Assembly: GCA_902826165.1 (NCBI GenBank)
Contig: CADEDV010000010.1
Location: 45,273 to 99,222, forward strand
Length of the DNA: 53,950 nucleotides
Direction: 5' to 3'
Source: an uncultured Bacteroidota bacterium
GTDB lineage: Bacteria; Bacteroidota; Bacteroidia; Chitinophagales; Chitinophagaceae
The notes beneath the pieces are model-generated. The model was not told the DNA's origin. It did no database searches and saw nothing but the letters and a program-made list of their open reading frames with translations. The translations under genes and the position numbers were made by a program. Below are positions 8,098 to 16,528 of this stretch, piece by piece (position 1 is the first letter of the stretch; the number at the start of each line of letters is the position of its first letter).

Positions 8098-9327
8098 ATG
8101 CAAAATCAGACTCCTATCTCATTTGATAACACAGCCCTTGCTTTTGATTATAAAACAGACCAGCAACTTAAAAAGGCCCGTTTTCTTTTTTCGTTAATGG
8201 GTAAGCCCTGGCTGGTTAAAATGGCCACTAAACTCACCCCCTGGGCTATCAATGCAGGATTACCCGTAAAGGGATTGATCCGCAAGACCATCTTTACACA
8301 ATTTGTCGGGGGAGAAACGCTGGAACAAACGGCGACAGTAGCCAAAATGCTTGGCAAATACCATGTACAGGTGATATTGGATTATGGGGTGGAAGGAAAA
8401 GAAGGGGAAGCCAATTTTGATCATGCCTGTGAAGAATTTATCCGGGTGATCAATTATGCGTCCACGCAGCCGAATATTCCTTTTATGAGTGTGAAGGTGA
8501 CGGGATTTGCCCGTTTTGCTTTACTGGAAAAACTGGATGCACTGATGCATGAGGCAAAGGGCACATTGATGAAACGATTTTTAACTGCGGCTGACCAGTT
8601 ACCGGCTGAGGAAAAAGAAGAATGGCATCGTGTAAGGCATCGTGTAATGCGGGTTTGCGAAGCAGCTAAAGACAAAAATGTTGGCGTACTCATTGATGCA
8701 GAAGAAACCTGGATACAAGACCCCGTGGATGCGGTGACCATCATGATGATGGATACCTTTAATAAACAAAAATGCGTGGTGTATAATACGCTTCAACATT
8801 ACCGTCACGACAGGCTGCAATTTTTGAAGGACAGTTATGAAGCTGCGGTAGAAAGAAATTTTATTCTGGGTGCAAAACTGGTGCGTGGTGCATATATGGA
8901 AAATGAACGAAAAAGGGCTGCAGAAAAAGGATATCCTTCACCCATACAGCCGGATAAAGAAAGTACGGATAAAGATTACAATGCAGGAGTAGCTTATTGT
9001 ATTGAACATATTGACAGGATCGCCCTGATCGTTGCCTCGCATAATGAGTACAGTAATTTATATGCCACCCAATTACTGCAGCAAAAAGGCTTACCACTGG
9101 ATCATCCGCATGTGCACTGGAGCCAGTTATTCGGGATGAGTGATAATATTACTTTTAACCTTGCCAATGCCGGTTGCGGTGTCAGCAAATATCTTCCATT
9201 CGGACCGATAAAAGATGTCATTCCTTACCTGATGCGCCGGGCCGAAGAAAATACTTCCGTTAAGGGACAGACAGGACGGGAGCTTGGGCTGATCAGTAAA
9301 GAGCTAAGCAGGCGAACAGGCCATTAA
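8098..9327 (+). CDS. Proline dehydrogenase family protein
   Basis: 409 aa. PRODH TIM-barrel signatures are present: VKVTGFARFALLEKL, LIDAEETWIQ, KLVRGAYMENERKRA, a SHNEYS motif, and the C-terminal segment YLPFGPIKDVIPYLMRRAEEN, which carries the proline-binding Arg pair. The FAD enzyme oxidises proline to pyrroline-5-carboxylate and passes electrons to quinone, peripherally at the inner membrane. It is the monofunctional form; no pyrroline-5-carboxylate dehydrogenase gene is in the window. The 3' end overlaps the convergent TerB-like gene by 4 bp. Confidence 0.9.
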   Translation: MQNQTPISFDNTALAFDYKTDQQLKKARFLFSLMGKPWLVKMATKLTPWAINAGLPVKGLIRKTIFTQFVGGETLEQTATVAKMLGKYHVQVILDYGVEGKEGEANFDHACEEFIRVINYASTQPNIPFMSVKVTGFARFALLEKLDALMHEAKGTLMKRFLTAADQLPAEEKEEWHRVRHRVMRVCEAAKDKNVGVLIDAEETWIQDPVDAVTIMMMDTFNKQKCVVYNTLQHYRHDRLQFLKDSYEAAVERNFILGAKLVRGAYMENERKRAAEKGYPSPIQPDKESTDKDYNAGVAYCIEHIDRIALIVASHNEYSNLYATQLLQQKGLPLDHPHVHWSQLFGMSDNITFNLANAGCGVSKYLPFGPIKDVIPYLMRRAEENTSVKGQTGRELGLISKELSRRTGH

Positions 9328-9716
9328 ATATTCATCAGCTCTTTCAATTTTACGAGATAGTCCAATTCAAAATGATTGATCCTGCGGGTGCTTTCTGCGA
9401 TATGACGGGCACTGTTGAATATCCTTCTCCGGGTACTGGTATCGATCTGGTTTTTATACTCGTTGAAGAACTGTACAAAGAGTTTGAACGCTTCATCTGC
9501 ACTCGTAAACTGCTCTTCCAGGGTGTCAAATTCAAACTGTATCAGGAAGGCCCTTTCTGAACCAAACCTGTCTGTACTTTCATCATAATGTTTCCACGCA
9601 AACTCTATTTCATCATTCAGGGTTTTCTTTTCCTCGGGCCTGATACGAGAGTCCGCAGCAGCAATGGCATAGAACAAGTTTCCCAGCTGGATATATAGTT
9701 TCTTGTTATTGGTCAT
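9324..9716 (-). CDS. TerB-like small helical protein
   Basis: 130 aa, no signal peptide. The sequence LGNLFYAIAAADSRIRPEEKKTL resembles the start of TerB/TerB-like domains, which typically begin with a helix ending in a conserved acidic AxxDGxIxxxE motif. The rest is predicted all-helical. TerB-like proteins are cytoplasmic or membrane-associated and often of unknown function; no other ter genes are here, so a tellurite role is not implied. Overlaps the end of the proline dehydrogenase gene by 4 bp. Confidence 0.55.
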   Translation of the reverse strand: MTNNKKLYIQLGNLFYAIAAADSRIRPEEKKTLNDEIEFAWKHYDESTDRFGSERAFLIQFEFDTLEEQFTSADEAFKLFVQFFNEYKNQIDTSTRRRIFNSARHIAESTRRINHFELDYLVKLKELMNI

Positions 9717-9839
9717 AGCTCAATGTACCTATGTAATCCAATATTTTCGCTGATTCTGGTCAACCCGCCTGCTGCATTTTATCAATCCACAGTTTCCCCA
9801 CAACTGCATGTGTATGGTTATAACTGCCGCCTTTCTTCC

Positions 9840-9847
9840 TAACTTGC
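9840..9847 (+). promoter_or_regulatory. Candidate thyA -7 element
   Basis: TAACTTGC, followed by AG, lies 4 nt before the thyA ATG. The same TAnCTTGCAG string precedes the FKBP gene (45555) and the SPFH gene (49243), so it is probably a variant of the TAnnTTTG box. It would give a leaderless or nearly leaderless thyA transcript. Confidence 0.35.
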
Positions 9848-9851
9848 AGCC

Positions 9852-10646
9852 ATGCAACAATACCTTGACCTGCTCCGGCATATACAGGAAAACGGTGTTC
9901 ATAAAAGTGACCGTACCGGTACGGGTACACAGAGCTGCTTTGGCTACCAGCTACGGTTTGACCTGGCTAAAGGATTCCCGCTGGTGACCACTAAAAAAGT
10001 GCACCTGAAAAGTATCATTTATGAATTGCTCTGGTTCCTGAAAGGCGAGACGAATATTGCTTACCTGAAAGAGAACGGTGTTCGTATCTGGGATGAATGG
10101 GCGGATGATAATGGAGAACTCGGGCCTGTATATGGCAAACAATGGAGAAGCTGGGAAGGAAAGGATGGAAAAGTAGTGGACCAGATCAGCGAGTTGATAG
10201 AGCAGATCAAAAAGAACCCGGACAGCCGTCGGCTGATCGTGAGTGCCTGGAATGTGGCCGACTTGCCGGAAATGGCATTGATGCCCTGTCATAATATGTT
10301 CCAGTTTTATGTAGCAGAGGGCAAGCTGAGCTGCCAGTTATACCAAAGAAGTGCAGATGTCTTCCTGGGTGTTCCTTTTAATATTGCATCCTATGCTCTA
10401 TTAACCATGATGATCGCACAGGTATGTGACTTGCAACCCGGAGAATTCATTCACACTTTTGGCGATGTGCATATTTACAGCAATCATATGGAGCAGGTGA
10501 ACCTGCAACTGGGCCGGGAACCATTTGCATTACCAACTATGAAAATCAACCCGGCGGTAAAAAATATCTTTGATTTCAAGTTTGAAGATTTTACACTTGA
10601 GAATTACCAGTCGCACCCGGCCATTAAAGCACCGGTGGCTGTATAA
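9852..10646 (+). CDS. thyA: Thymidylate synthase
   Basis: 264 aa, the same length as E. coli ThyA. The N-terminal DRTGTGT loop, WDEWAD, the catalytic Cys146 in [11 protein letters not shown], the [20 protein letters not shown] dUMP-binding block and the terminal APVAV are all present. The enzyme methylates dUMP to dTMP using methylenetetrahydrofolate, producing dihydrofolate. That product is recycled by the folA gene 126 bp downstream on the same strand, a conserved pairing. folA has its own -7 box, and a C5/G5 hairpin lies between them. Confidence 0.97.
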   Translation: MQQYLDLLRHIQENGVHKSDRTGTGTQSCFGYQLRFDLAKGFPLVTTKKVHLKSIIYELLWFLKGETNIAYLKENGVRIWDEWADDNGELGPVYGKQWRSWEGKDGKVVDQISELIEQIKKNPDSRRLIVSAWNVADLPEMALMPCHNMFQFYVAEGKLSCQLYQRSADVFLGVPFNIASYALLTMMIAQVCDLQPGEFIHTFGDVHIYSNHMEQVNLQLGREPFALPTMKINPAVKNIFDFKFEDFTLENYQSHPAIKAPVAV

Positions 10647-10655
10647 TGCCCCCTG

Positions 10656-10671
10656 TCCCCCTAAAGGGGGA
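10656..10671. repeat. Small C/G palindrome after thyA
   Basis: TCCCCC-TAAA-GGGGGA, a perfect 6-bp stem with a 4-nt loop, 10 nt after the thyA stop codon. It could be a weak terminator without a T run or an intergenic palindromic repeat unit. Only one copy was seen in this window. Confidence 0.5.
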
Positions 10672-10727
10672 ACTTAAGCTGCAGGTTGCATGATCTCAAT
10701 GATAGTCTGAAAGAAAATAAGTCTTAC

Positions 10728-10735
10728 TACATTTG
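10728..10735 (+). promoter_or_regulatory. folA promoter, -7 element
   Basis: TACATTTG matches TAnnTTTG perfectly, 37 nt before the folA ATG at 10773. It lies inside the upstream open frame and so argues that translation starts at 10773, not at 10686. Confidence 0.5.
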
Positions 10736-10772
10736 TAATGCAGGTATCAGTAATCATAAAATAAATCCCGGC

Positions 10773-11264
10773 ATGATAATATCGCTTGTTGTTGCAGCAG
10801 CTTCTAATAATGCCATTGGTAAAGATGGGAAAATGCCCTGGCATTTACCGAATGACATGAAGCATTTCAAAAATGTGACCTGGGGTATGCCGGTATTGAT
10901 GGGAAGAAAGACATTTGATTCATTGGGTAAACCTTTAGCAGGAAGAAAAAATATTGTGATCACCCGCCAGGCGGATTGGGCTGTGGAAGGTACCGTTACT
11001 GTTGCTACTATTGACGATGCCCTTTTTCTTGCCAAAGAAACAGATGCAAAAGAAGTAATGATAATAGGTGGCGGGGAGATATACAAAATGCTGTTCGATA
11101 AAGCAGACCGTATTTACCTGACAAGGGTGGAAGCAGAACCTGAAGCTGATACTTATTTTCCTGTCATTGATCCTGCAAAATGGAAACTGGTCAGCCAGAA
11201 GAATTATGAAGCCGATGAGAAAAATGCGTTTAATCACTCTTTTCAAACCTGGGAAAGAATTTGA
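10773..11264 (+). CDS. folA: Dihydrofolate reductase
   Basis: 163 aa from the ATG at 10773 (MIISLVVAAASNNAIGKDG), the usual DHFR size and N-terminus. The substrate-binding helix has MPWHLPNDMKHFK with the acidic Asp28 (equivalent to E. coli Asp27). NADPH-binding motifs GRKTFDSLGKPLAGRKN and VMIIGGGEIYKM are intact. It reduces dihydrofolate to tetrahydrofolate and works with ThyA, encoded just upstream. Confidence 0.95.
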   Translation: MIISLVVAAASNNAIGKDGKMPWHLPNDMKHFKNVTWGMPVLMGRKTFDSLGKPLAGRKNIVITRQADWAVEGTVTVATIDDALFLAKETDAKEVMIIGGGEIYKMLFDKADRIYLTRVEAEPEADTYFPVIDPAKWKLVSQKNYEADEKNAFNHSFQTWERI

Positions 11265-11318
11265 TTTTTCAGTTCGCTAATTTTAAAATGCGCTGATGAT
11301 TCCCGTAGTTTGCTGATC

Positions 11319-12116
11319 ATGTATTCAAAAGCCCGTCTTATACAGAAATATATTTCCTGGTATTGTACTGCCTCCAACAGTAAAGGACATGGCACTCATT
11401 CTCCTTTTATTTTTAGTTTTATCACCAAGGTACTGAATGACAAAACAGCATATGCGGATTATAACAGTATTGAATTGCTAAGAAAACAATTACGCAACGA
11501 TCATACTGTTTTAACCATTGAAGATTTTGGGGCCGGTTCCACGATGGATAAATCAAATCTTCGAACAATATCTTCCATTGCAAAGAATGCCGCCAAGCCA
11601 AAGAAATTCGGCCAGCTGCTTTTCCGGATGGTAAAATATTATGAACCCCGGACAATACTTGAACTGGGAACATCATTGGGCATTACCTCTTCCTACCTGT
11701 CTTTGGGTAATCCTGCTGCTATGGTAACAACCATGGAAGGAGCTACGGAAGTTGCTGCTGTTGCCCGAAAGAATTTTACGGCTTTGGGTTTGCAGAATAT
11801 CTCCGTCATGGAAGGAAATTTTGACGACATATTAGCACCCGTGGCCCAAGATCTGGGTTCAGTTGATTGCTGTTTTATTGACGGCAATCACCGCCGGGAG
11901 CCCACCGAACGATACTTTCAGCAGTTGCTGCCCATCACACATAACGACAGTATTTTAATATTTGACGATATTCACTGGAGCCCTGAAATGGAAAAGGCCT
12001 GGGGTACCATCCGGAATCATCCTGCGGTACGTTGTTCTGTTGATCTTTTTTTCATCGGGATCGTATTTTTCAGGGAGGAATTTCACGAAAAACAGCATTT
12101 CAGCATCCGTTTCTGA
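11319..12116 (+). CDS. Class I SAM-dependent methyltransferase
   Basis: 265 aa from the ATG at 11319; an in-frame TTG at 11310 overlaps a TAGTTTG promoter-like string. SAM-binding motif I is ILELGTSLGITSSYLSLGNP. A later acidic strand reads CCFIDGNHRREPTERYF, followed by ILIFDDIHWSPEMEKAW. This is the layout of the Methyltransf_24/O-methyltransferase-like group. The N-terminal helix SKGHGTHSPFIFSFI is a feature of Bacteroidota members. Acceptor unknown. It stands alone between folA and the pnt operon. Confidence 0.75.
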   Translation: MYSKARLIQKYISWYCTASNSKGHGTHSPFIFSFITKVLNDKTAYADYNSIELLRKQLRNDHTVLTIEDFGAGSTMDKSNLRTISSIAKNAAKPKKFGQLLFRMVKYYEPRTILELGTSLGITSSYLSLGNPAAMVTTMEGATEVAAVARKNFTALGLQNISVMEGNFDDILAPVAQDLGSVDCCFIDGNHRREPTERYFQQLLPITHNDSILIFDDIHWSPEMEKAWGTIRNHPAVRCSVDLFFIGIVFFREEFHEKQHFSIRF

Positions 12117-12162
12117 GGGTTGATGAATAACAGGGTACAGGCTGAAGAAAATCAAGATGTGA

Positions 12163-12201
12163 GGCCGTGCAGCTCCCCAAAAAATCAATATCTTCACGGC
12201 C
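12163..12201 (+). other. Hairpin in the pnt operon upstream region
   Basis: GGCCGTG (12163-12169) pairs perfectly with CACGGCC (12195-12201), with a 25-nt A/T-rich loop. It sits 40 nt before the pntAA ATG. It could be a 5' regulatory hairpin or the terminator of the methyltransferase gene, but no T run follows. Confidence 0.3.
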
Positions 12202-12240
12202 ACCAGAAATTCAATTTTCTATCCATAACCCAGGTATATT

Positions 12241-13344
12241 ATGACGATCGGTGTTTTAAAAGAACCAGCCCACGAAACAAGAGTATCGTTACTGGCTGAA
12301 GCCGCAGCTACTCTCACCAAAAAAGGAATCACAGTTATCGTAGAAGACGGAGCAGGTGCAAAAGCATTTTGCAGTAATGCTGAGTATGAAAAGGCCGGAG
12401 TACAAATAAAGAGCAGGAACGAAGTGGCGGCCGCAGATATAGTATTGGGTATCCACCAGCCGGAGCCTGCTATCACCCATCGCCCATCGTCTGTCGTTAT
12501 TGGTGTTTACCAGCCTTTATTCAATGCAGATACTATGAAGCAATGGGCGGCTGCAGGTGTAACCACTTTTTCGTTGGATATGCTGCCCCGTACTACCCGT
12601 GCACAGGCCATGGACGTACTAAGTTCACAAGCCAATATTGCTGGATATAAAGCTGTATTAACGGCCGCCAATGCCTACGGCCGGTATTTTCCCATGTTTA
12701 TGACCGCAGCAGGAAGTATTGCCCCGGCAAAATTGTTGATACTTGGTGCAGGGGTAGCCGGTTTGCAAGCTATTGCCACTGCAAAAAGATTAGGAGCTGT
12801 GGTAGAAGTATTTGATACAAGACCTGCTGTGAAGGAAGAGGTAATGAGTCTTGGTGCCAAATTCGTGGAAGTGGAAGGTGCAGCTGATGCCAGCAAAGCC
12901 GGTGGTTATGCGGTGGAGCAATCAGAAGAATTTTTACAACGCCAGAAAGCGAAGATCGCAGAAAGTATTGCAAAGGCTGATATTGTGATCACGACTGCAC
13001 AGATACCTGGTAAAAAAGCCCCCATACTGATCACCGAAGAAATGCTGAAAGCTATGCGGAACGGATCGGTGATCATTGATATTGCTGCTGCCACAGGAGG
13101 GAATACTCCATTTACCAAAAACAATGAGACGGTTCAGTTCAATGGTGTAACGATCATTGGTAATTCTTCCTTGCAGTCCACCATGCCTTCCGATGCCAGT
13201 AAGATGTATGGTAAGAATGTATTGAACTTCCTGCAGCTCATCATCAATAAAGAAGGGCAAACTAACCTGAACTGGGAAGATGACCTGGTAAAAGGATGTT
13301 GCATAACACATAACAAAGAAATAGTTCACGAACGATTAAAATAA
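12241..13344 (+). CDS. pntAA: NAD(P) transhydrogenase subunit alpha, NAD-binding domain I
   Basis: 367 aa. The start MTIGVLKEPAHETRVSL and the block ILGAGVAGLQAIATAKRLGAVVEVFDTRP are the NAD(H)-binding signatures of the dI subunit, with RTTRAQAMDVLSSQANIAGYKA before it. It lacks the membrane part found at the C-terminus of E. coli PntA, which is encoded by the next gene, as in Rhodospirillum-type split enzymes. The complex couples hydride transfer from NADH to NADP+ to proton entry. First gene of a tight operon, 4 nt before pntAB. Confidence 0.93.
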   Translation: MTIGVLKEPAHETRVSLLAEAAATLTKKGITVIVEDGAGAKAFCSNAEYEKAGVQIKSRNEVAAADIVLGIHQPEPAITHRPSSVVIGVYQPLFNADTMKQWAAAGVTTFSLDMLPRTTRAQAMDVLSSQANIAGYKAVLTAANAYGRYFPMFMTAAGSIAPAKLLILGAGVAGLQAIATAKRLGAVVEVFDTRPAVKEEVMSLGAKFVEVEGAADASKAGGYAVEQSEEFLQRQKAKIAESIAKADIVITTAQIPGKKAPILITEEMLKAMRNGSVIIDIAAATGGNTPFTKNNETVQFNGVTIIGNSSLQSTMPSDASKMYGKNVLNFLQLIINKEGQTNLNWEDDLVKGCCITHNKEIVHERLK

Positions 13345-13348
13345 GAAT

Positions 13349-13660
13349 ATGGATTCAGTATTAAATTGGATTACAGTTAACCAGCAGATCATCTACATTG
13401 TCATCCTGATGATCTTTGTCGGCATTGAAGTGATCGGTCGTGTGCCGAGTGTGTTACACACACCCCTGATGAGTGGTGCTAATGCCATCCACGGAGTGGT
13501 GATCATCGGTGCTATCATCGTGATGGGAAAAGCGGAGAGTGACGACTACCTGGCATTGGTACTTGGTTTCCTGGCGGTGATACTTGGAACACTTAACGTG
13601 GTGGGCGGATTTGTGGTGACAGACAGGATGCTTGAAATGTTTAAGAAGAAGAAAAAGTAA
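13349..13660 (+). CDS. pntAB: NAD(P) transhydrogenase subunit alpha, membrane part
   Basis: 103 aa with three to four membrane segments. The signature VGIEVIGRVPSVLHTPLMSG and the following NAIHGVVIIGAI helix are characteristic of the dII-alpha domain. It forms the proton channel together with the membrane half of PntB. It lies 4 nt after pntAA and 13 nt before pntB and is presumably co-transcribed with them. It ends in a run of Lys residues. Confidence 0.93.
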   Translation: MDSVLNWITVNQQIIYIVILMIFVGIEVIGRVPSVLHTPLMSGANAIHGVVIIGAIIVMGKAESDDYLALVLGFLAVILGTLNVVGGFVVTDRMLEMFKKKKK

Positions 13661-13673
13661 TAGAATAAATTTT

Positions 13674-15107
13674 ATGGAACTCAATATACTTACCGTTTGT
13701 TACCTCATTGCTTCAGTTACATTTATCCTGGGCCTTAAAATGCTCTCCAACCCGGCAACAGCCAGAAAAGGAAACCTGATTGCTGCTGCGGGGATGACGA
13801 TTGCTATTTTCGGAACTATATTTCTCTATACGGATACGGAAGGACATAAGCTGCAAAACTATGTATGGATATTTGGTGGCATAATTATCGGCTCTGTGGT
13901 CGGTACACTCGCCGCCAAAAAAGTGAAGATGACGGCTATGCCGGAAATGGTAAGCTTGTTCAATGGAATGGGTGGTGCCTGTGCCGCCCTGATATCTGCT
14001 GCCGAATTCTATCATATATACAAATTGCACGAAGGATCAGATGAGACTGCTTTTTCAGCTATTGTTCCGGTTGGTTATTATATCACCATTGTGGCAGGTG
14101 CCATCATCGGTACTGTTTCTTATACCGGGAGTATCATTGCCTGGGGTAAATTAAATGGACGGGTAAAAGATTTTTCTTTTAAAGGGCAGCATATAGTCAA
14201 TATGATCGTACTGGCGCTGGTGCTGGTATCGGCTGTTATTGCCTACCGGTCGGAAGTGGGAAACATGTTCATTCCCTTTATGCTGATCGGTTTGTTTGCG
14301 TTTGTATATGGTGTATTATTTGTACTGCCCATCGGTGGTGCGGATATGCCTGTTGTTATTTCTCTCCTGAACTCTTTTACCGGGGTTGCGGCCGCCTGCG
14401 GTGGTTTTTTATATGATAATAAAGCAATGCTCACTGGTGGTATACTCGTAGGAGCTGCGGGTACCTTGTTGACCATGCTGATGTGCAAAGCGATGAACCG
14501 TTCATTGACCAATGTACTGATCGGCTCCTTTGGTGGTGCTGCAAAAGCCGGCCCTGCCGGTGCTAAACAGCAGGGAGCTTACAAAGAAATTTCGCTCAGT
14601 GATACAGCCGTGGTCATGAGTTATGCGAATAAGGTATTCATTGTTCCCGGCTATGGACTGGCTGTGGCACAGGCACAACATGCCTGTCATGAGTTGGAAA
14701 AATTACTCGAAGAAAAAGGCGTGACCGTGAAATATGCCATTCACCCGGTAGCCGGACGTATGCCCGGTCATATGAATGTGCTGTTAGCTGAAGCAGATGT
14801 TCCTTATGACAAACTGCTGGAAATGGAACATGCCAATGATGAGTTTTCTACCACAGATGTGGTACTGATATTAGGTGCAAACGATGTGGTGAACCCGGCT
14901 GCCAAATCTGATCCATCTTCTCCCATATATGGTATGCCAATCCTTGATGTGGAACTGGCCAAGAATGTGATTGTTAACAAAAGAAGTATGAAACCCGGTT
15001 ATGCCGGTATTGAAAACGATCTTTTCTTCCGGCCCAAAACATCCATGTTATTTGGGGATGCGAAGAAAGTATTACAAGACCTGATTGGGGAGATAAAGAA
15101 TTTGTAG
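13674..15107 (+). CDS. pntB: NAD(P) transhydrogenase subunit beta
   Basis: 477 aa from the ATG at 13674; the frame is open upstream but overlaps pntAB. The N-terminal two thirds is a multi-helix membrane domain with FNGMGGACAALIS and SLLNSFTGVAAACGGF. The C-terminal NADP(H)-binding dIII domain has VIVPGYGLAVAQAQH-type sequence (here VPGYGLAVAQAQHACHELE), HPVAGRMPGHMNVLLAEA, GANDVVNPAA and a VIVNKRSM region. Third gene of the pnt operon. Its TAG stop codon falls inside a short TTTGTAG repeat cluster. Confidence 0.95.
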   Translation: MELNILTVCYLIASVTFILGLKMLSNPATARKGNLIAAAGMTIAIFGTIFLYTDTEGHKLQNYVWIFGGIIIGSVVGTLAAKKVKMTAMPEMVSLFNGMGGACAALISAAEFYHIYKLHEGSDETAFSAIVPVGYYITIVAGAIIGTVSYTGSIIAWGKLNGRVKDFSFKGQHIVNMIVLALVLVSAVIAYRSEVGNMFIPFMLIGLFAFVYGVLFVLPIGGADMPVVISLLNSFTGVAAACGGFLYDNKAMLTGGILVGAAGTLLTMLMCKAMNRSLTNVLIGSFGGAAKAGPAGAKQQGAYKEISLSDTAVVMSYANKVFIVPGYGLAVAQAQHACHELEKLLEEKGVTVKYAIHPVAGRMPGHMNVLLAEADVPYDKLLEMEHANDEFSTTDVVLILGANDVVNPAAKSDPSSPIYGMPILDVELAKNVIVNKRSMKPGYAGIENDLFFRPKTSMLFGDAKKVLQDLIGEIKNL

Positions 15108-15133
15108 TTTGTAACTTGTGGTTTGTAGTTTTG
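15101..15133. repeat. Short TTTGTAG-type direct repeat cluster
   Basis: Three imperfect copies of a TTTGTAG/TTTGTAAC unit run from the last codons of pntB into the gap before the rRNA methyltransferase gene, and one copy supplies the pntB stop codon. G/T-rich strings of the same flavour (TTTGAGG) flank the gene at 50273. Origin unknown. Confidence 0.45.
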
Positions 15134-15137
15134 CCAG

Positions 15138-16475
15138 GTGCAACTTCCATCTTTATTATTAAATTCATTAGCTGATGCCAAAGGCTTCGATAAAGAAGCT
15201 TTTGAACAGGTGCATACATCTGGTGAACAGGTTACTTCTATTCGGGTTAACCCACGGAAAAGGGCAGAAATCAAAAATCTGAATTCTAAAATTCCATGGA
15301 CTTCTGATGGTTACTATCTGGAGCAGCGTCCGTCTTTTACATTCGACCCGCTTTTTCATGCCGGCTGTTATTATGTGCAGGAAGCGTCTTCTATGTTTGT
15401 GGAACAGGCCCTGCGCCAAACTGTTGACCTGTCAAAACCTTTAAAAGTGCTTGACCTCTGTGCATCACCGGGAGGTAAATCGACACATATACAATCACTC
15501 ATCTCCAAAGAAAGTTTATTGGTCAGTAATGAAGTGATTCGTTCAAGAGCTAATGTGCTCAAGGATAATATCATCAAGTGGGGTTGTGAAAATGTAGTGA
15601 TTACCAATAATGATCCTAAAGACTTTACCCGGCTGGAAAATTATTTCGATGTGATCCTGGTGGATGCTCCCTGTAGTGGCAGTGGTTTATTCCGCCGTGA
15701 CCCGGAAGCTATTGAAGAATGGAGTGAGAATAATGTGCAGCTTTGCTCACAACGGCAGCAGCGGATATTAGCTGATGTATGGCCTGCATTGAAAATAGAT
15801 GGAGTATTGATCTACTCCACCTGTTCGTATTCAAAAGAAGAAGATGAGGATATTGTCAATTGGTTAGTACATGAAAAATCAGCTATGCAAAGCCTGTTGA
15901 CATTCGATTCATCATGGGGGATTGTTGAATCAGCCGGAGGCTACCGTTTCTGGCCGGACAAAGTAAAAGGAGAAGGTTTTTTCTTAGCCTGTTTTAAAAA
16001 GACGAATGGAGAAGAAACTGCTTCCATCAAATTTAAAAGTAAACCTGAAGCTGCTACTAAAAAAGATATTGAAATGCTGGCCCGCTGGATAAAGATGGAT
16101 GGCCTGCAATTCGTAAAGCATCTCACAACTGTGTATGCATGGCCGCAGCACCTGGCTACTGATTTTTCTTTCCTGCTGGAAAACCTCCGGGTGATTTATT
16201 CCGGTGTTCTGGCCGGCGAATTGATGCGGGATAAATTAGTGCCGGACCATTCTCTTGCTATGAGCTTGCTTGTAACGGAAAAAGTGCCCCGTGCGGCGTT
16301 GAATTATGAACAGGCCATTCAATACCTGCAGCGAAAAGATATACAGCTGCAGGGTGCTGCTAAAGGATGGCAGCTCATGACCTATAATGGCCATCCGCTG
16401 GGCTGGGCCAACGTTTTACCCAACCGGGTCAACAATTATTATCCCAAGGAAATGAGGATATTAAAAGAGAATTAA
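15138..16475 (+). CDS. RsmF-like 16S rRNA (cytosine-C5) methyltransferase
   Basis: 445 aa from a GTG at 15138; no ATG is available at a sensible position. It has the NOL1/NOP2/Sun layout: SAM motif LDLCASPGGKSTHIQSL, motif IV DAPCSGSGLFRRDP with one conserved Cys, and motif VI YSTCSYSKEEDE with the nucleophilic Cys. The C-terminal third matches the RsmF extension (LARWIKMDGLQF..., GWQLMTYNGHPLGWANVL). It is expected to make m5C in 16S rRNA. It stands alone, 30 bp after pntB. Confidence 0.85.
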   Translation: MQLPSLLLNSLADAKGFDKEAFEQVHTSGEQVTSIRVNPRKRAEIKNLNSKIPWTSDGYYLEQRPSFTFDPLFHAGCYYVQEASSMFVEQALRQTVDLSKPLKVLDLCASPGGKSTHIQSLISKESLLVSNEVIRSRANVLKDNIIKWGCENVVITNNDPKDFTRLENYFDVILVDAPCSGSGLFRRDPEAIEEWSENNVQLCSQRQQRILADVWPALKIDGVLIYSTCSYSKEEDEDIVNWLVHEKSAMQSLLTFDSSWGIVESAGGYRFWPDKVKGEGFFLACFKKTNGEETASIKFKSKPEAATKKDIEMLARWIKMDGLQFVKHLTTVYAWPQHLATDFSFLLENLRVIYSGVLAGELMRDKLVPDHSLAMSLLVTEKVPRAALNYEQAIQYLQRKDIQLQGAAKGWQLMTYNGHPLGWANVLPNRVNNYYPKEMRILKEN

Positions 16476-16528
16476 ATGGGTGGCCTGTGGGCAAAATTCT
16501 GCATCTTTGTAGACCAAATCTTGTCAGT

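Noticed and set aside
9324-9716. Tellurite-resistance function for the TerB-like protein
   Set aside because: Similarity is weak and limited to the first helix, and no other ter genes are nearby.
10686-10772. Extended N-terminus of folA from an upstream ATG
   Set aside because: The DHFR N-terminus starts exactly at the ATG at 10773, and a perfect -7 box lies within the proposed extension.
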